A stretch of DNA of 60,249 nucleotides, taken from assembly GCA_026706345.1 (NCBI GenBank), contig JAPOYX010000011.1, forward strand, positions 405 to 60,653, read 5' to 3'. The translations under genes were made by a program, and so were the position numbers. The DNA comes from Gemmatimonadota bacterium. GTDB taxonomy: Bacteria; JAAXHH01. Of the stretch, positions 17,136 to 25,548 are shown piece by piece (the first letter of the stretch is position 1; every line of letters begins with the position of its first letter). Below the pieces are notes generated by a model. It was not told the DNA's origin. It ran no database searches and saw only the letters and a list, made by a program, of their open reading frames with translations.

Positions 17136-18149
17136 CTATGACCTGGGCGCTACCCCGATTCCCGGTCTCTCCGGCAGAACCAGGCGGCCCCGGCACACGG
17201 CCGCCCCGCTGAAAGGATCGTTGGAAATCAACAGGTTGCCGTCCAGGTCGGCATAATCCGCCAGGGGGGACAGGTGGGCCGCCGCGGTGATGGCGACGGA
17301 TGTTTCGATCATGCATCCGATCATGACCCGCATCCCGTGGGCCCGCGCCGTATGGATGAGACGCAGCGCCTCGCGGATACCGCCGCACTTCATCAGCTTG
17401 ACGTTGACGCCGTCCACGAGACCGGCCATGGCCGGAACATCGGTAGAGACCAGCACGCTTTCATCGGCGATGATCGGCATAGGCGCCGCCTCGCGCACCC
17501 TGCGCCAGTCTCCCGGCGAACCCGGGGGAAGGGGTTGCTCCACGAGTTCCACGTCGAACTCTTCAAGGCACTTCACCATTTCCACGGCCTGATCCACCGT
17601 CCACCCCGCGTTGGCGTCGATCCGGATTCGCGCATCCGTTTCGCTCCGGATCGCCCGCATTATATCGAGGTCCCTTTCCGATCCGAGCTTGACTTTCAAT
17701 GCGGGGTATCCGGCGGCTTCGCCAACCTTCCGGCGCACCGTTTCCGGTTCGTCGATACCGATGGTGAAGGAAGTAACGGGCGTTTTTCCGGGATCGAGGC
17801 CAAGCCATTTGTAGAGGGGTACGTCAAGCCGCTGCGCGGCGAGGTCGTGGAGTGCGATATCCACCGCCGCGCACGCCGCGGGATTGCCCGGAATCCGCGA
17901 CACGAGGCGGCCCATCGTGGCCTCCAGTTCGAAGGGATCGCCGCCCAGCAGTACCGGCGCCTCCTCGAGCGCACCCAGCACCGACCCGGCGGATTCGCCA
18001 TAGAAGCGGGAAGGCGCGGCTTCGCCTATGCCGGTCTGCCCGCCGCCGGAGATGCGTACGAGCACGTTTTTCTTGTGGGCGCTGACCTCGCGGGCGATAC
18101 GAAAGGGATGGATGAGGTCCAGGCGGATCGTCTCGGTGCTGAAACGCAT
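17136..18149 (-). CDS. L-Ala-D/L-Glu (dipeptide) epimerase, enolase superfamily
   Basis: 337 residues. Catalytic and metal residues of the muconate-lactonising-enzyme subgroup are all visible: KVK (ALKVKLG), Asp in RIDANAGW, Glu in VELVEQPL, Asp in IIADESV, Lys in VNVKLMKCGG, and the C-terminal ADLDGN of dipeptide epimerases. The likely reaction is epimerisation of L-Ala-D/L-Glu released from murein during peptidoglycan recycling; exact dipeptide preference cannot be read. It is the last gene of a four-gene minus-strand group, 18 bp after the site-2 protease. Confidence 0.87.
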   Translation of the reverse strand: MRFSTETIRLDLIHPFRIAREVSAHKKNVLVRISGGGQTGIGEAAPSRFYGESAGSVLGALEEAPVLLGGDPFELEATMGRLVSRIPGNPAACAAVDIALHDLAAQRLDVPLYKWLGLDPGKTPVTSFTIGIDEPETVRRKVGEAAGYPALKVKLGSERDLDIMRAIRSETDARIRIDANAGWTVDQAVEMVKCLEEFDVELVEQPLPPGSPGDWRRVREAAPMPIIADESVLVSTDVPAMAGLVDGVNVKLMKCGGIREALRLIHTARAHGMRVMIGCMIETSVAITAAAHLSPLADYADLDGNLLISNDPFSGAAVCRGRLVLPERPGIGVAPRS

Positions 18150-18167
18150 TGCGGCGGGAACCTTCGT

Positions 18168-18815
18168 CTAGAGACTCGTGAAGAGATTGGTCATGAGATC
18201 CAGGCAGATCTGCATCGGAATCAGGATCCAGGTCCGGATGATGCCCAGCCTGAGCATCTGGTCCGAGATGATCAACCCGATCAGCAGGATGGGGCCGTAC
18301 ATCTCCAGCTGGCCGTACCGTTGCGCCTGCGCCGGGGGCAGCAGTCCTTTGAGCACCCGCGATCCGTCCAGCGGAGGGATCGGCAGCATGTTGAAAAATG
18401 CCAGCGCCAGGTTGATGATGATGCCGTACCGGATCATCTGGCGCAGCGTATCGGTCAGGGCGCCGTCCGACGGAAAATGGGTGAAGACCCCCACCAGGAT
18501 GAAGGCGAGGATGATATTGGACACCGGTCCGGCCAGGGCGATCCAGAGCATGTCCTTCCGGGGATTGCGCAGGTAGCGGGGATCCACCGGTACGGGTTTC
18601 GCCCAGCCGATGCCGAATCCGCTCATAACCGTAATGATCAGCATGATGGTACCGGCCGGGTCCAGATGCACCAGGGGGTTAAGCGACAGCCGCCCCATGC
18701 TGCGCGCCGTGGGATCGCCCAGTTTCCACGCCGCCCAGGCATGGGCGTATTCGTGAAAGGTCAGGGCGAAGAGGATCGCGGGCATGGCGATAAACAGGAT
18801 GGTAAAATCAAACAT
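18168..18815 (-). CDS. site-2 protease family (M50) membrane metallopeptidase
   Basis: 215 residues from ATG 18815, preceded by AAGGAG six bases away; a longer frame to 18893 overlaps the cca gene and is not needed. The zinc motif HEYAH is at residues 21-25 in the first helix (ILFALTFHEYAHAWAAWKLGD). The third ligand region is NMLPIPPLDGSRVL. Four or more helices and the short length fit the YwhC/S2P-like group without a PDZ domain. These proteases cut membrane proteins within the bilayer. The substrate is unknown. Confidence 0.88.
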   Translation of the reverse strand: MFDFTILFIAMPAILFALTFHEYAHAWAAWKLGDPTARSMGRLSLNPLVHLDPAGTIMLIITVMSGFGIGWAKPVPVDPRYLRNPRKDMLWIALAGPVSNIILAFILVGVFTHFPSDGALTDTLRQMIRYGIIINLALAFFNMLPIPPLDGSRVLKGLLPPAQAQRYGQLEMYGPILLIGLIISDQMLRLGIIRTWILIPMQICLDLMTNLFTSL

Positions 18816-18846
18816 GCGTACTCCTTCGCTTCGACCGCGGGTCCGT

Positions 18847-20121
18847 TCAGGTCGAGATATGGTTCCGGCGCGACCAGATTTCCCGCGCCGCACGGCGTTC
18901 CTCCTCCGCGGTCCCGATTTCGCCGTTTATCTTCATCGAAAGGACTTCGTCCAGGATCCGGCCGTATGCCGGACCCTCGGGGATTTCCAGCTCCTTGAGC
19001 GTTCCTCCGTCGATGGACAGGCGCATATGCCGGTGGTGGCGGTAGTAGGACTCGCAACGCCGTCGCAGCGCGTCGTCCGGATGGGTCAGGGTAAGGAACA
19101 GCATCGTGTCCTCCGAGATCGTCCGGACCGCGCGGCAGAAGTCCGCGGGCGTGTCGATCCGGTCCGATTCGACGGCCTGCTCGACGGAGGACCAGCGGGA
19201 CATGTCTTCGATGGCCTTCCGGAGCCGCCGGTTGGGCTTCAGCCGGTCCACGACGCCTTCCAGGGTTTCCGCCCGGCGGGGCCTGAACAGCGCGACCAGG
19301 TACAGGATCCACCAGCCGTCATACGTGGAAGACGCCAGGTCGACGGACTGGCTGATCTCCCGGACCAGCGATTCCAGCCCATCGTCGGACGCGAGGGCGG
19401 GGTGGATGGCCTTGAGCGCGTCGAGTCGTCCCAGCCGGTTGAATACGGGCCAAGGATCGGGTTCGACGCAGATCAGCCTCAACTGCTCCAGCAGCCTGGG
19501 ACCGGAAAGGCTCTCGATCATACCGTCCGAGACCGCTTCCCGAAAACTGTGCGCCGTCCCGCGCTCCAGCCTGAACCGCAGGCGCTGTTCGAACCGGATC
19601 GCCCGGAAAAGCCGGGTCGGGTCATCGACAAAGCTCCGGTCGTGGAGGATGCGGACCAGGCGCTTCCGCAGGTCGTCCCGGCCGTTGAAGGGATCGACCA
19701 GTTCGCCGAAGCTTCGCCCGTTCAACGAGACCGCCATGGCATTGATGGTAAAGTCGCGGCGCGCCAGGTCGACGTCCATCGACGCGGGCGCCACCCGGGG
19801 CAACGCGCCCGGGCGTTCATAGGTCTCGCCGCGGGCCGTGGCCACGTCCAGGCTGTTCCCTTCGGGCAGATCCACGGTGGCCGTCAGGAACCGGGAATGG
19901 GGCGTGCAGCGGCCTCCGACCCCGCGGGCCAGGCGGCCGGCGAATCCCATCCCGTCCCCGTCCACCACCAGGTCTATGTCCGTCCTGGAACGGCCCAGGA
20001 GCATATCCCGCACGGTCCCGCCGACCAGATACAGGTCCAGTCCCGATTCATCGGCGAGGCGCCCGGCCTGGCGCAGCCGCTCCCGGACTTCCTCCGGCAA
20101 CTGGGCGATGGTTTCTTTCAT
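18847..20121 (-). CDS. cca: CCA tRNA nucleotidyltransferase / poly(A) polymerase family
   Basis: 424 residues. Class II nucleotidyltransferase features: LVGGTVRDMLLGR (GG at 34-35), the catalytic pair D48-I-D50 in TDIDLVV, then RRDFTINAMAV, DPFNGRDDLRKRLVR and the neck motif FVDDPTRLFRAIRFEQRLRF. It adds CCA to tRNA 3' ends (or part of it in split-activity lineages). It has no HD domain. It is 20 bp downstream of the methyltransferase and 31 bp before the site-2 protease, so likely co-transcribed. No second nucleotidyltransferase is in the window to tell CCA- from A-adding activity. Confidence 0.9.
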   Translation of the reverse strand: MKETIAQLPEEVRERLRQAGRLADESGLDLYLVGGTVRDMLLGRSRTDIDLVVDGDGMGFAGRLARGVGGRCTPHSRFLTATVDLPEGNSLDVATARGETYERPGALPRVAPASMDVDLARRDFTINAMAVSLNGRSFGELVDPFNGRDDLRKRLVRILHDRSFVDDPTRLFRAIRFEQRLRFRLERGTAHSFREAVSDGMIESLSGPRLLEQLRLICVEPDPWPVFNRLGRLDALKAIHPALASDDGLESLVREISQSVDLASSTYDGWWILYLVALFRPRRAETLEGVVDRLKPNRRLRKAIEDMSRWSSVEQAVESDRIDTPADFCRAVRTISEDTMLFLTLTHPDDALRRRCESYYRHHRHMRLSIDGGTLKELEIPEGPAYGRILDEVLSMKINGEIGTAEEERRAAREIWSRRNHIST

Positions 20122-20141
20122 ATCCGATCCGGGTCAGGGGT

Positions 20142-20825
20142 TCAGGCCTCTTTCAGAAACCGGTGAACGATGATCCTGTTGTCGTTCCCTTCGAACTTGA
20201 TCCTTCGAGGCTGCGTGCTGTGGCGGTATCCCCGGGCGATCATGGATTCGACGAAGGGGACGGCCGCCCGGCGGTCCGGATCGCTCGCGAGGAACATGCC
20301 CCCCGGTTCCAGCGCGTCGCTCAGCAACCGCTGGATCGGTTCGTGATTCGGCCTTTCGTACAGGATGTCCGAACCGATTACAATGGCGTACCTGCGGTCG
20401 AGATCCGGGTTTCTCCAGTCCAGGAAGCGGAAGGACACGCGTTCTTCCAGGCGATTCATACGGGCATTGTGCCGGGCGAAGGCCAGGGCGTCTTCCTCGT
20501 AATCGCACGCGGTGACCGCCAGGCCGGCCGCGGCCGCCGCGATGCCGGCCACGCCGATGCCGCAGCCCAGTTCGAGAATCTCCGATCCGGCAGGAGCGGG
20601 GTACTCGAAGAGGTGCCGGCCCAGCCCGATCGCCGAGGGCCAGATTTCAGCCCAATAGGGCAGGCGTTCGTCTTCATCGTAGCATTCCGGGTCGATTTCG
20701 TCGATGAGCACATCGGGATCGCGCACCGCCAGAATGTCCAGGTTCACCCACTTGCCAATGGCTATGGACTTGAGACAGACGTCGTAACGGCGGGCCAGCT
20801 CGGCGGGTGCGGCGAACGGTGGCAT
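20142..20825 (-). CDS. METTL21/ETFB-lysine-type methyltransferase (Methyltransf_16)
   Basis: 227 residues. The SAM loop is ILELGCGIGVAGIAAA, preceded by the family-typical RLPYWAEIWPSAIGLGRHL, and followed by VTACDYEEDALAFARHNARMN and an IGSDILYE motif close to the catalytic region of protein-lysine methyltransferases of this family. The protein target is unknown. It starts the four-gene group MT-cca-S2P-epimerase, and its start at 20825 is 50 bp from the divergent ferredoxin promoter. Confidence 0.8.
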   Translation of the reverse strand: MPPFAAPAELARRYDVCLKSIAIGKWVNLDILAVRDPDVLIDEIDPECYDEDERLPYWAEIWPSAIGLGRHLFEYPAPAGSEILELGCGIGVAGIAAAAAGLAVTACDYEEDALAFARHNARMNRLEERVSFRFLDWRNPDLDRRYAIVIGSDILYERPNHEPIQRLLSDALEPGGMFLASDPDRRAAVPFVESMIARGYRHSTQPRRIKFEGNDNRIIVHRFLKEA

Positions 20826-20874
20826 GGCCTTTGAACTTAACGGGGATCGACCCCGCGGTCAATCGAATTCAGGC

Positions 20875-20903
20875 TTGACACGGCGTGCCGGCCGGACTAT
20901 TAT
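20875..20903 (+). promoter_or_regulatory. sigma-70-type promoter of the ferredoxin gene
   Basis: TTGACA (20875-20880), 17-bp spacer, TATTAT (20898-20903). The 5' leader to the ferredoxin ATG would be about 115 bases. Confidence 0.7.
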
Positions 20904-21026
20904 GTTACGGTATTTTGGCGACGGAACCGCTGCCCGGCTCCGTTTTGACCGATACTGCTTCGTACTGTTTCGACGCATCCGCAAAGCCGGTTGTTTCAAG
21001 ATGGCATGTTAAGCGAGGAGACTCGT

Positions 21027-21269
21027 ATGACCTACATTATCGCAGAGCCATGCATTGACGTAATGGACAAGGGCTGTGTCGATGTATGCCCGGTGGACTG
21101 CATTCACACCAAGGACGGTGAACGCATGCTGTACATCGATCCTGAAGAGTGCATAGACTGCGGCGCCTGCGAGCCCGAATGTCCGGTCGAGGCCATTTTT
21201 GCCGAAGAAGACACCCCGGACGAATGGCAGGAATACATCCAGATCAACGCGGACTTCTTCAACGACTGA
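21027..21269 (+). CDS. 7Fe/8Fe ferredoxin (FdxA type)
   Basis: 80 residues from ATG 21027 with AGGAG six bases upstream. The cysteine pattern is C9-x7-C17-x3-C21-P plus C25, and C42-xx-C45-xx-C48-xxx-C52-P. The longer C9-x7-C17 spacing is typical of the 3Fe-4S + 4Fe-4S ferredoxins. The C-terminus is acidic. It is a low-potential electron carrier in the cytoplasm; the adjacent korAB 2-oxoacid:ferredoxin oxidoreductase is a plausible partner. Confidence 0.92.
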   Translation: MTYIIAEPCIDVMDKGCVDVCPVDCIHTKDGERMLYIDPEECIDCGACEPECPVEAIFAEEDTPDEWQEYIQINADFFND

Positions 21270-21600
21270 CAGGTCTCCGGGCAGGGCGCTCGCCGCTGCC
21301 CGGGCGGTCAGGGCAGTTCGGGCAGTCCCGGGCTATTCGGCCGACGCACCGGCGCAGCCGGGCCCGGCGGAAGGCCGCCTTCCAGCTTTCTACACCATCG
21401 ATCGATTCCCACCGAAGAGGATCGCGGTACGGCCGGGACCGTGCGGGGCCGAAAACGGATATGCCACATATCGGTTCTGCCGTGCACGGCCCGGGGCGCC
21501 GGCCGGCGCCATCTCAGACTACTTTGTCGAATATTATATCCCCAGGCACGTAAAGCAGCACAAAGCCACCCCCGTAAACCCACGGTAACGGTCTCCATTC
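21270..21600. other. intergenic region after the ferredoxin
   Basis: 331 bases without a supported gene. A hairpin GCCCGGG (21298-21304) / CCCGGGC (21327-21333) lies just after the ferredoxin stop and may end its transcript, though no T run follows. Confidence 0.5.
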
Positions 21601-22458
21601 ATGAAGGCACGCACCGTAAAGAACTTCCTGCTGGCCCTGTCCTGTCCAAAGCGCACCGGATTGATCTACACGGTGACCCGCTGGCTGGCGGAGCAGGGCT
21701 GCCACGTCATCGAAAGTGATACGTACATCGATCCGTACAGCGAGCGGTTCTTCATGCGCGTGCATTTCGGCGGTCCGGTAACCCTGGGATCCCTGTGGCG
21801 GACCTTCGCGCCCCTGGCGGAAGAGCTGGAGATGCAGTGGGACCTGTCGGCCGACGACACCCGGCCCCGTGCCCTGATCATGGTGTCGCGGGAACTGCAC
21901 TGCCTGCTGGACCTGCTGAATCGCACGCGCATGGACAAGCTTCGGCTGGATACTCCCCTGATCATCTCCAACCACACGGACGCCGAACAACTGGCGAAGG
22001 AATCGGCCATCGACTTTCTGCATCTTCCGATTACGCCCGAGAACAAGGAGGAGCAGGAGGAACGCCTGATCGACGAAATCGAGGAAAACAATATCGACTT
22101 CGTCGTACTGGCCCGGTACATGCGCATCCTCGGCCCCGAGGTCTGCGCGCGGATGGCGGGACGCATCATCAACATCCACCACTCCTTCCTGCCCGGATTC
22201 AAGGGCACCCGCCCCTACCACCAGGCGCACCGGCGCGGCGTGAAGCTGATCGGCGCAACCGCCCATTACGTGACGGCCGACCTCGACGAGGGTCCGATCA
22301 TCGAGCAGGACGTGGAAGCGGTGACCCACCGCATGTCGCCGGCGGAACTGACGGCCGTGGGACACGACATCGAACGCATCGTGCTCGCGCGGGCCGTGCT
22401 CTACCATATCCAGCGCCGGGTCCTGATCAACGGACGCCGTACCGTCGTGTTTCGATGA
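21601..22458 (+). CDS. purU: formyltetrahydrofolate deformylase
   Basis: 285 residues. An N-terminal ACT domain (LLALSCPKRTGLIYTVTRWLAEQGCHVIES) is followed by a formyl-transferase hydrolase domain: ALIMVSRELHCLLDLL, LIISNHTDA, DFVVLARYMRIL, and the catalytic region NIHHSFLPGFKG with HYVTADLDEGPIIEQD. PurU hydrolyses 10-formyl-THF to formate and THF, balancing one-carbon pools and supplying formate for purine synthesis. Length is normal. It is monocistronic; the next gene is convergent. Confidence 0.93.
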   Translation: MKARTVKNFLLALSCPKRTGLIYTVTRWLAEQGCHVIESDTYIDPYSERFFMRVHFGGPVTLGSLWRTFAPLAEELEMQWDLSADDTRPRALIMVSRELHCLLDLLNRTRMDKLRLDTPLIISNHTDAEQLAKESAIDFLHLPITPENKEEQEERLIDEIEENNIDFVVLARYMRILGPEVCARMAGRIINIHHSFLPGFKGTRPYHQAHRRGVKLIGATAHYVTADLDEGPIIEQDVEAVTHRMSPAELTAVGHDIERIVLARAVLYHIQRRVLINGRRTVVFR

Positions 22459-22540
22459 ATATACGGATTGAAAGCGAAGACCGGCCGGGTCTAGCGGCTT
22501 TGGAAAAGCGGGGGTGTGAATCCCGGGGTGAGCGGCTAAA

Positions 22541-22611
22541 TTGAGCGCGGGAGTGTTAAGCGCGGGTCGAGCGCCGCCGGGAAGGAGCGGGAGTGTTAGC
22601 GCGGGTCGACA
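22541..22611. repeat. imperfect direct repeat between purU and korB
   Basis: gagcgcgggagtgttaagcg and a near-copy gagcgggagtgttagcgcgg are about 42 bp apart in the convergent gap. Both continue into a matching gcgggtcga. Confidence 0.6.
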
Positions 22612-22640
22612 GGCTTGGGGCAGAATGGGGAGCTGCCGGC

Positions 22641-23597
22641 TCAGGCGTACTGGTCCATCAGGGCGTCAATGGTCGCCTGCTCCGTGCCGTAGGCCTTGGC
22701 GTACACGTCCTGCAGCTTGTCGGTATAGGTACGGTATTCGTCCTGGAAGAACACGCCGCTGTGGAAAACCCCCTCGCCCACCTCTTCCATGGCCATGTCG
22801 ATCGCCTTGATCCGGTCGCCGGTGTTCCAGCCGTCCGGCAGCGGCATGAAGGACTCCTTCCAGGGGTCGTAGGTGTTGTAGAAGGTGGGGCAGGGACTCA
22901 TGGCGTGGACGAAGCCGAACCCGGGATGATCGAGCCCCTGGCCGATGATCTTCGCCATTTCCGTCGCCTGGCTCGAGAAGGTGCGCGCGACGAAACTGCA
23001 ACCGTACACGATCACCATGGCCAGAATGTTCAACTGGCCTTCCAGCACTCCTTCGTAGGGCGCCATCTTGGGCATGGACACGCTGCGCCGCAGCGCCTGC
23101 ATCCCCGGGGGCGTGCTGGGTGACGGCTGGCCCTTGGTCAGTCCGTAGACCTGGTTGTCCATCACGATGTAGGTGATGTCCTGGTTGCGGCGCACGGCAT
23201 GGGGCACGTGGCCGCCGCCGATGGCGAACCCGTCGCCGTCGCCGCCGACGGCGATGACCGTCAGGTCGGGATTTGCCGCCTTGACGCCCTGGGCCGCGGG
23301 CAGCGCGCGGCCGTGGACCACGTGCAGGCCGTAGGCGTTGACGAATTCGGGCAACCGGCCGGAACAGCCGATACCCGATACGATGACCACGTCCCTGGGA
23401 TCCAGGTTGCGTTCGGCGAGGGCGCGCTGCAGCGCGGCAAGCACGCCGAAATCTCCGCATCCGGGGCACCACGTCGGCTTGACTTCGCTGCGGTAATCCT
23501 TGAGCGTGCGCTTGACCGGTTGTGTTGCTCCGTCAGCCTGTTCGGTCCGCTCGGGCGCCTTGGTTTTGGCGGTGTCGGCCGTACGGACTTCAGCCAT
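22641..23597 (-). CDS. korB: 2-oxoacid:ferredoxin oxidoreductase, beta (TPP-binding) subunit
   Basis: 318 residues from ATG 23597 (MAEVRTADTAK), with AAGGAG upstream, overlapping the alpha gene stop by 8 bp. It shows the conserved WCPGCGD and SGIGCSGRLP cysteine motifs and the thiamine-diphosphate motif GGDGDGFAIGGGH...NQDITYIVMDNQVYGLTKGQ. With KorA it decarboxylates a 2-oxoacid (commonly 2-oxoglutarate) to the acyl-CoA and reduces ferredoxin. A proline/alanine-rich N-terminal 35 residues precede the core. Substrate (2-oxoglutarate or branched chain) is inferred from the family. Confidence 0.9.
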   Translation of the reverse strand: MAEVRTADTAKTKAPERTEQADGATQPVKRTLKDYRSEVKPTWCPGCGDFGVLAALQRALAERNLDPRDVVIVSGIGCSGRLPEFVNAYGLHVVHGRALPAAQGVKAANPDLTVIAVGGDGDGFAIGGGHVPHAVRRNQDITYIVMDNQVYGLTKGQPSPSTPPGMQALRRSVSMPKMAPYEGVLEGQLNILAMVIVYGCSFVARTFSSQATEMAKIIGQGLDHPGFGFVHAMSPCPTFYNTYDPWKESFMPLPDGWNTGDRIKAIDMAMEEVGEGVFHSGVFFQDEYRTYTDKLQDVYAKAYGTEQATIDALMDQYA

Positions 23598-25326
23598 ACT
23601 GTAGCACTCCTTCGATGTACTCCTCGATTTCACCCGCCTTGAAGGGCAATCCCGTTATGATGTTGAACCGCTGCAGCGAAACGGCGAGACGGCCCTGCAG
23701 GTAATTCGCGAACTGGCCGCTGGCGTTCAGTTCCACCACCGAGACCACCGGGATGGACTCGATGAAGGCGCGCGCTTCTTTTTCCGGCAGGGGATGCAGC
23801 ATCTTGAAAATCAGGGCGGCCACCTTGTACCCCTTCGCCAGGGTCCGGTCCAGGGCTTCCAGAATGGGACCCTCCGACGATCCCCAGCCGATCAGGCCCA
23901 ACTGGGCGTCCTCCGCGCCGTACCGCTGCACGAATCCGGGTTCGTTCACGGCGGACTCGATTTTCTGATGCCGTTTTTCCGTCATGCGGATATGGGCTTC
24001 GGGCGAGTAGTCGATGTGGGCGTGCTCGTCGTGTTCCAGGCCCGTCGCCACGTAGTGCTGGCCATGACGGCCCGGCAGGGGCATGGGAGAAACGTAGTCG
24101 TCCGTCATCTCGTACCGGTCGAATTCCTGCGGGGAGACCTCGCCGTTCAGTTCGGGCTGCTTACGTTCGACGATCTCGATCCGGCTCAGATCGGGGCGGG
24201 ACATGACCTGCGCCCGCTGCGAAAGATGCTGGTCGCTGAGCAGGATGACCGGAGTCTGGTATTTCTCCGCGAGATTGAAGGCCTTGACCGCCGTGTAGAA
24301 ACAATCCTCGGTGTTGGTGGCCGCGATCACGATGCGGGGCGCCTCTCCGTGCGCGCCGTGAATGGCCAGGTTCAGGTCCGACTGCTCCGTCTTGGTGGGC
24401 ATGCCGGTACTCGGTCCGCCGCGCTGGACGTCGACGACCACGAGAGGGATCTCTTCCATGGTGGCCAGGCCGAGCGCCTCGACCATGAGGGACAGCCCCG
24501 GGCCCGCCGTGGCGGTCATGACCTTCGCACCCGTGAAGGAAGCCCCGATGGAGGCGGTAATGGCCGCGATCTCGTCTTCGGTCTGCATCAGGACGCCGCC
24601 CACCCGGGGCATCGCTTTCGCCAGCGTCTCCATCACGTCGCTGGCGGGCGTGATGGGATAGCCCGCGTAATACCGGCATCCAGCGGCCAGCGCGCCCATG
24701 CACAGCGCGTCGTTTCCCGTCATGATCAGCTGGGCATGGCCGTTCTTGCGCTCGACGGCAACCCGCAGACCCAGGTCGATGCCGTTTTCGTCCACGTATA
24801 CATAGGCCTGCTTCAGCGCGTTTATGTTGGACTCGAGAAACTCCTTACGGCGGCCCCACCGGCTTTCGGCCACCATCTGCTTCGCCGAATCGAAGGGAAT
24901 GCCCAGGCAAACGGTCAGGATCCCGAAGGCCAGCACGTTCTTCGACTTCATCGTCTTGATGACGGTCTTCGTGATCTTCTGGAGCGGCACGCCGATCTGG
25001 GTCAGCGCCAGGCTTTCGTCCGCCTCGCATTCGTCCGGATCGTATATAACGACGCCGGTGGGCTTGACCTCGCCCACGTGAATGTCGTAATTCTCCTGGT
25101 TCCAGACCATCAGGATGTCGAGCGCGTCGCCGGGCGAACGGACCGGCGTGTCCTGCACCCTGACCTGGGTCATGGAGGCCCCGCCCTTGATCTCGGCCGG
25201 GAGGTTCTTGAAGGTATAGATATAGAGACCCGACCGGGCCAGCGCTTCGGCCAGCACGTCGCCGACGGTAAGCACGCCTTCGCCGTTCTCTCCGGCAATG
25301 CGTATGGTCAGATCCAGTTGATCCAT
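23590..25326 (-). CDS. korA: 2-oxoacid:ferredoxin oxidoreductase, fused gamma-alpha subunit
   Basis: 578 residues from ATG 25326 (MDQLDLTIRIAGENGEGV, AAGGG upstream); a GTG at 25341 is also in frame. Residues 1-190 are the gamma domain (GENGEGVLTVGDVLAEAL...NLPAEIKGGASMTQVR). Residues 200-570 are the alpha domain (GNDALCMGALAAGCRYYAGYPITPASDVMETLA, QTEDEIAAITASIGASFTGAKVMTATAGPG, DVQRGGPSTGMPTKTEQSDL). The gamma-alpha fusion is the standard form of the two-subunit enzyme. It heads the korAB operon, behind a good promoter at 25377-25406. Confidence 0.92.
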   Translation of the reverse strand: MDQLDLTIRIAGENGEGVLTVGDVLAEALARSGLYIYTFKNLPAEIKGGASMTQVRVQDTPVRSPGDALDILMVWNQENYDIHVGEVKPTGVVIYDPDECEADESLALTQIGVPLQKITKTVIKTMKSKNVLAFGILTVCLGIPFDSAKQMVAESRWGRRKEFLESNINALKQAYVYVDENGIDLGLRVAVERKNGHAQLIMTGNDALCMGALAAGCRYYAGYPITPASDVMETLAKAMPRVGGVLMQTEDEIAAITASIGASFTGAKVMTATAGPGLSLMVEALGLATMEEIPLVVVDVQRGGPSTGMPTKTEQSDLNLAIHGAHGEAPRIVIAATNTEDCFYTAVKAFNLAEKYQTPVILLSDQHLSQRAQVMSRPDLSRIEIVERKQPELNGEVSPQEFDRYEMTDDYVSPMPLPGRHGQHYVATGLEHDEHAHIDYSPEAHIRMTEKRHQKIESAVNEPGFVQRYGAEDAQLGLIGWGSSEGPILEALDRTLAKGYKVAALIFKMLHPLPEKEARAFIESIPVVSVVELNASGQFANYLQGRLAVSLQRFNIITGLPFKAGEIEEYIEGVLQYG

Positions 25327-25376
25327 CAAACGGCCCTTCACATCCGTCCATCCGGCGGATTCGGCAAAATCATTTG

Positions 25377-25430
25377 ATTATACAGGGTTGAACACCCGAA
25401 AGTCAATTCTAATCGTTACGGAATCGTAAC
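25377..25430 (-). promoter_or_regulatory. korA promoter with upstream inverted repeat
   Basis: On the minus strand TTGACT (25406-25401), 18-bp spacer, TATAAT (25382-25377). Directly upstream of the -35 is a perfect hairpin GTTACG-GAAT-CGTAAC (25415-25430), placed where an activator or repressor could bind. Confidence 0.65.
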
Positions 25431-25548
25431 ATCTTTACCTATTCGCACTTATCTGTACGCTGGACCTCCGGCGGGCTCCTCGTGGGTGGTCCGGGGGCGG
25501 CTGCCGGCGGGGCGGGCCCTTCGCACCGGACAACGGGACACACGGCAG

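Noticed and set aside
17274-18998. 574-codon plus-strand frame over the epimerase and protease
   Set aside because: Antisense to two well-supported enzymes; no domain and shadow-like composition.
23794-25377. 527-codon plus-strand frame over korA
   Set aside because: Antisense shadow of KorA, no domain.
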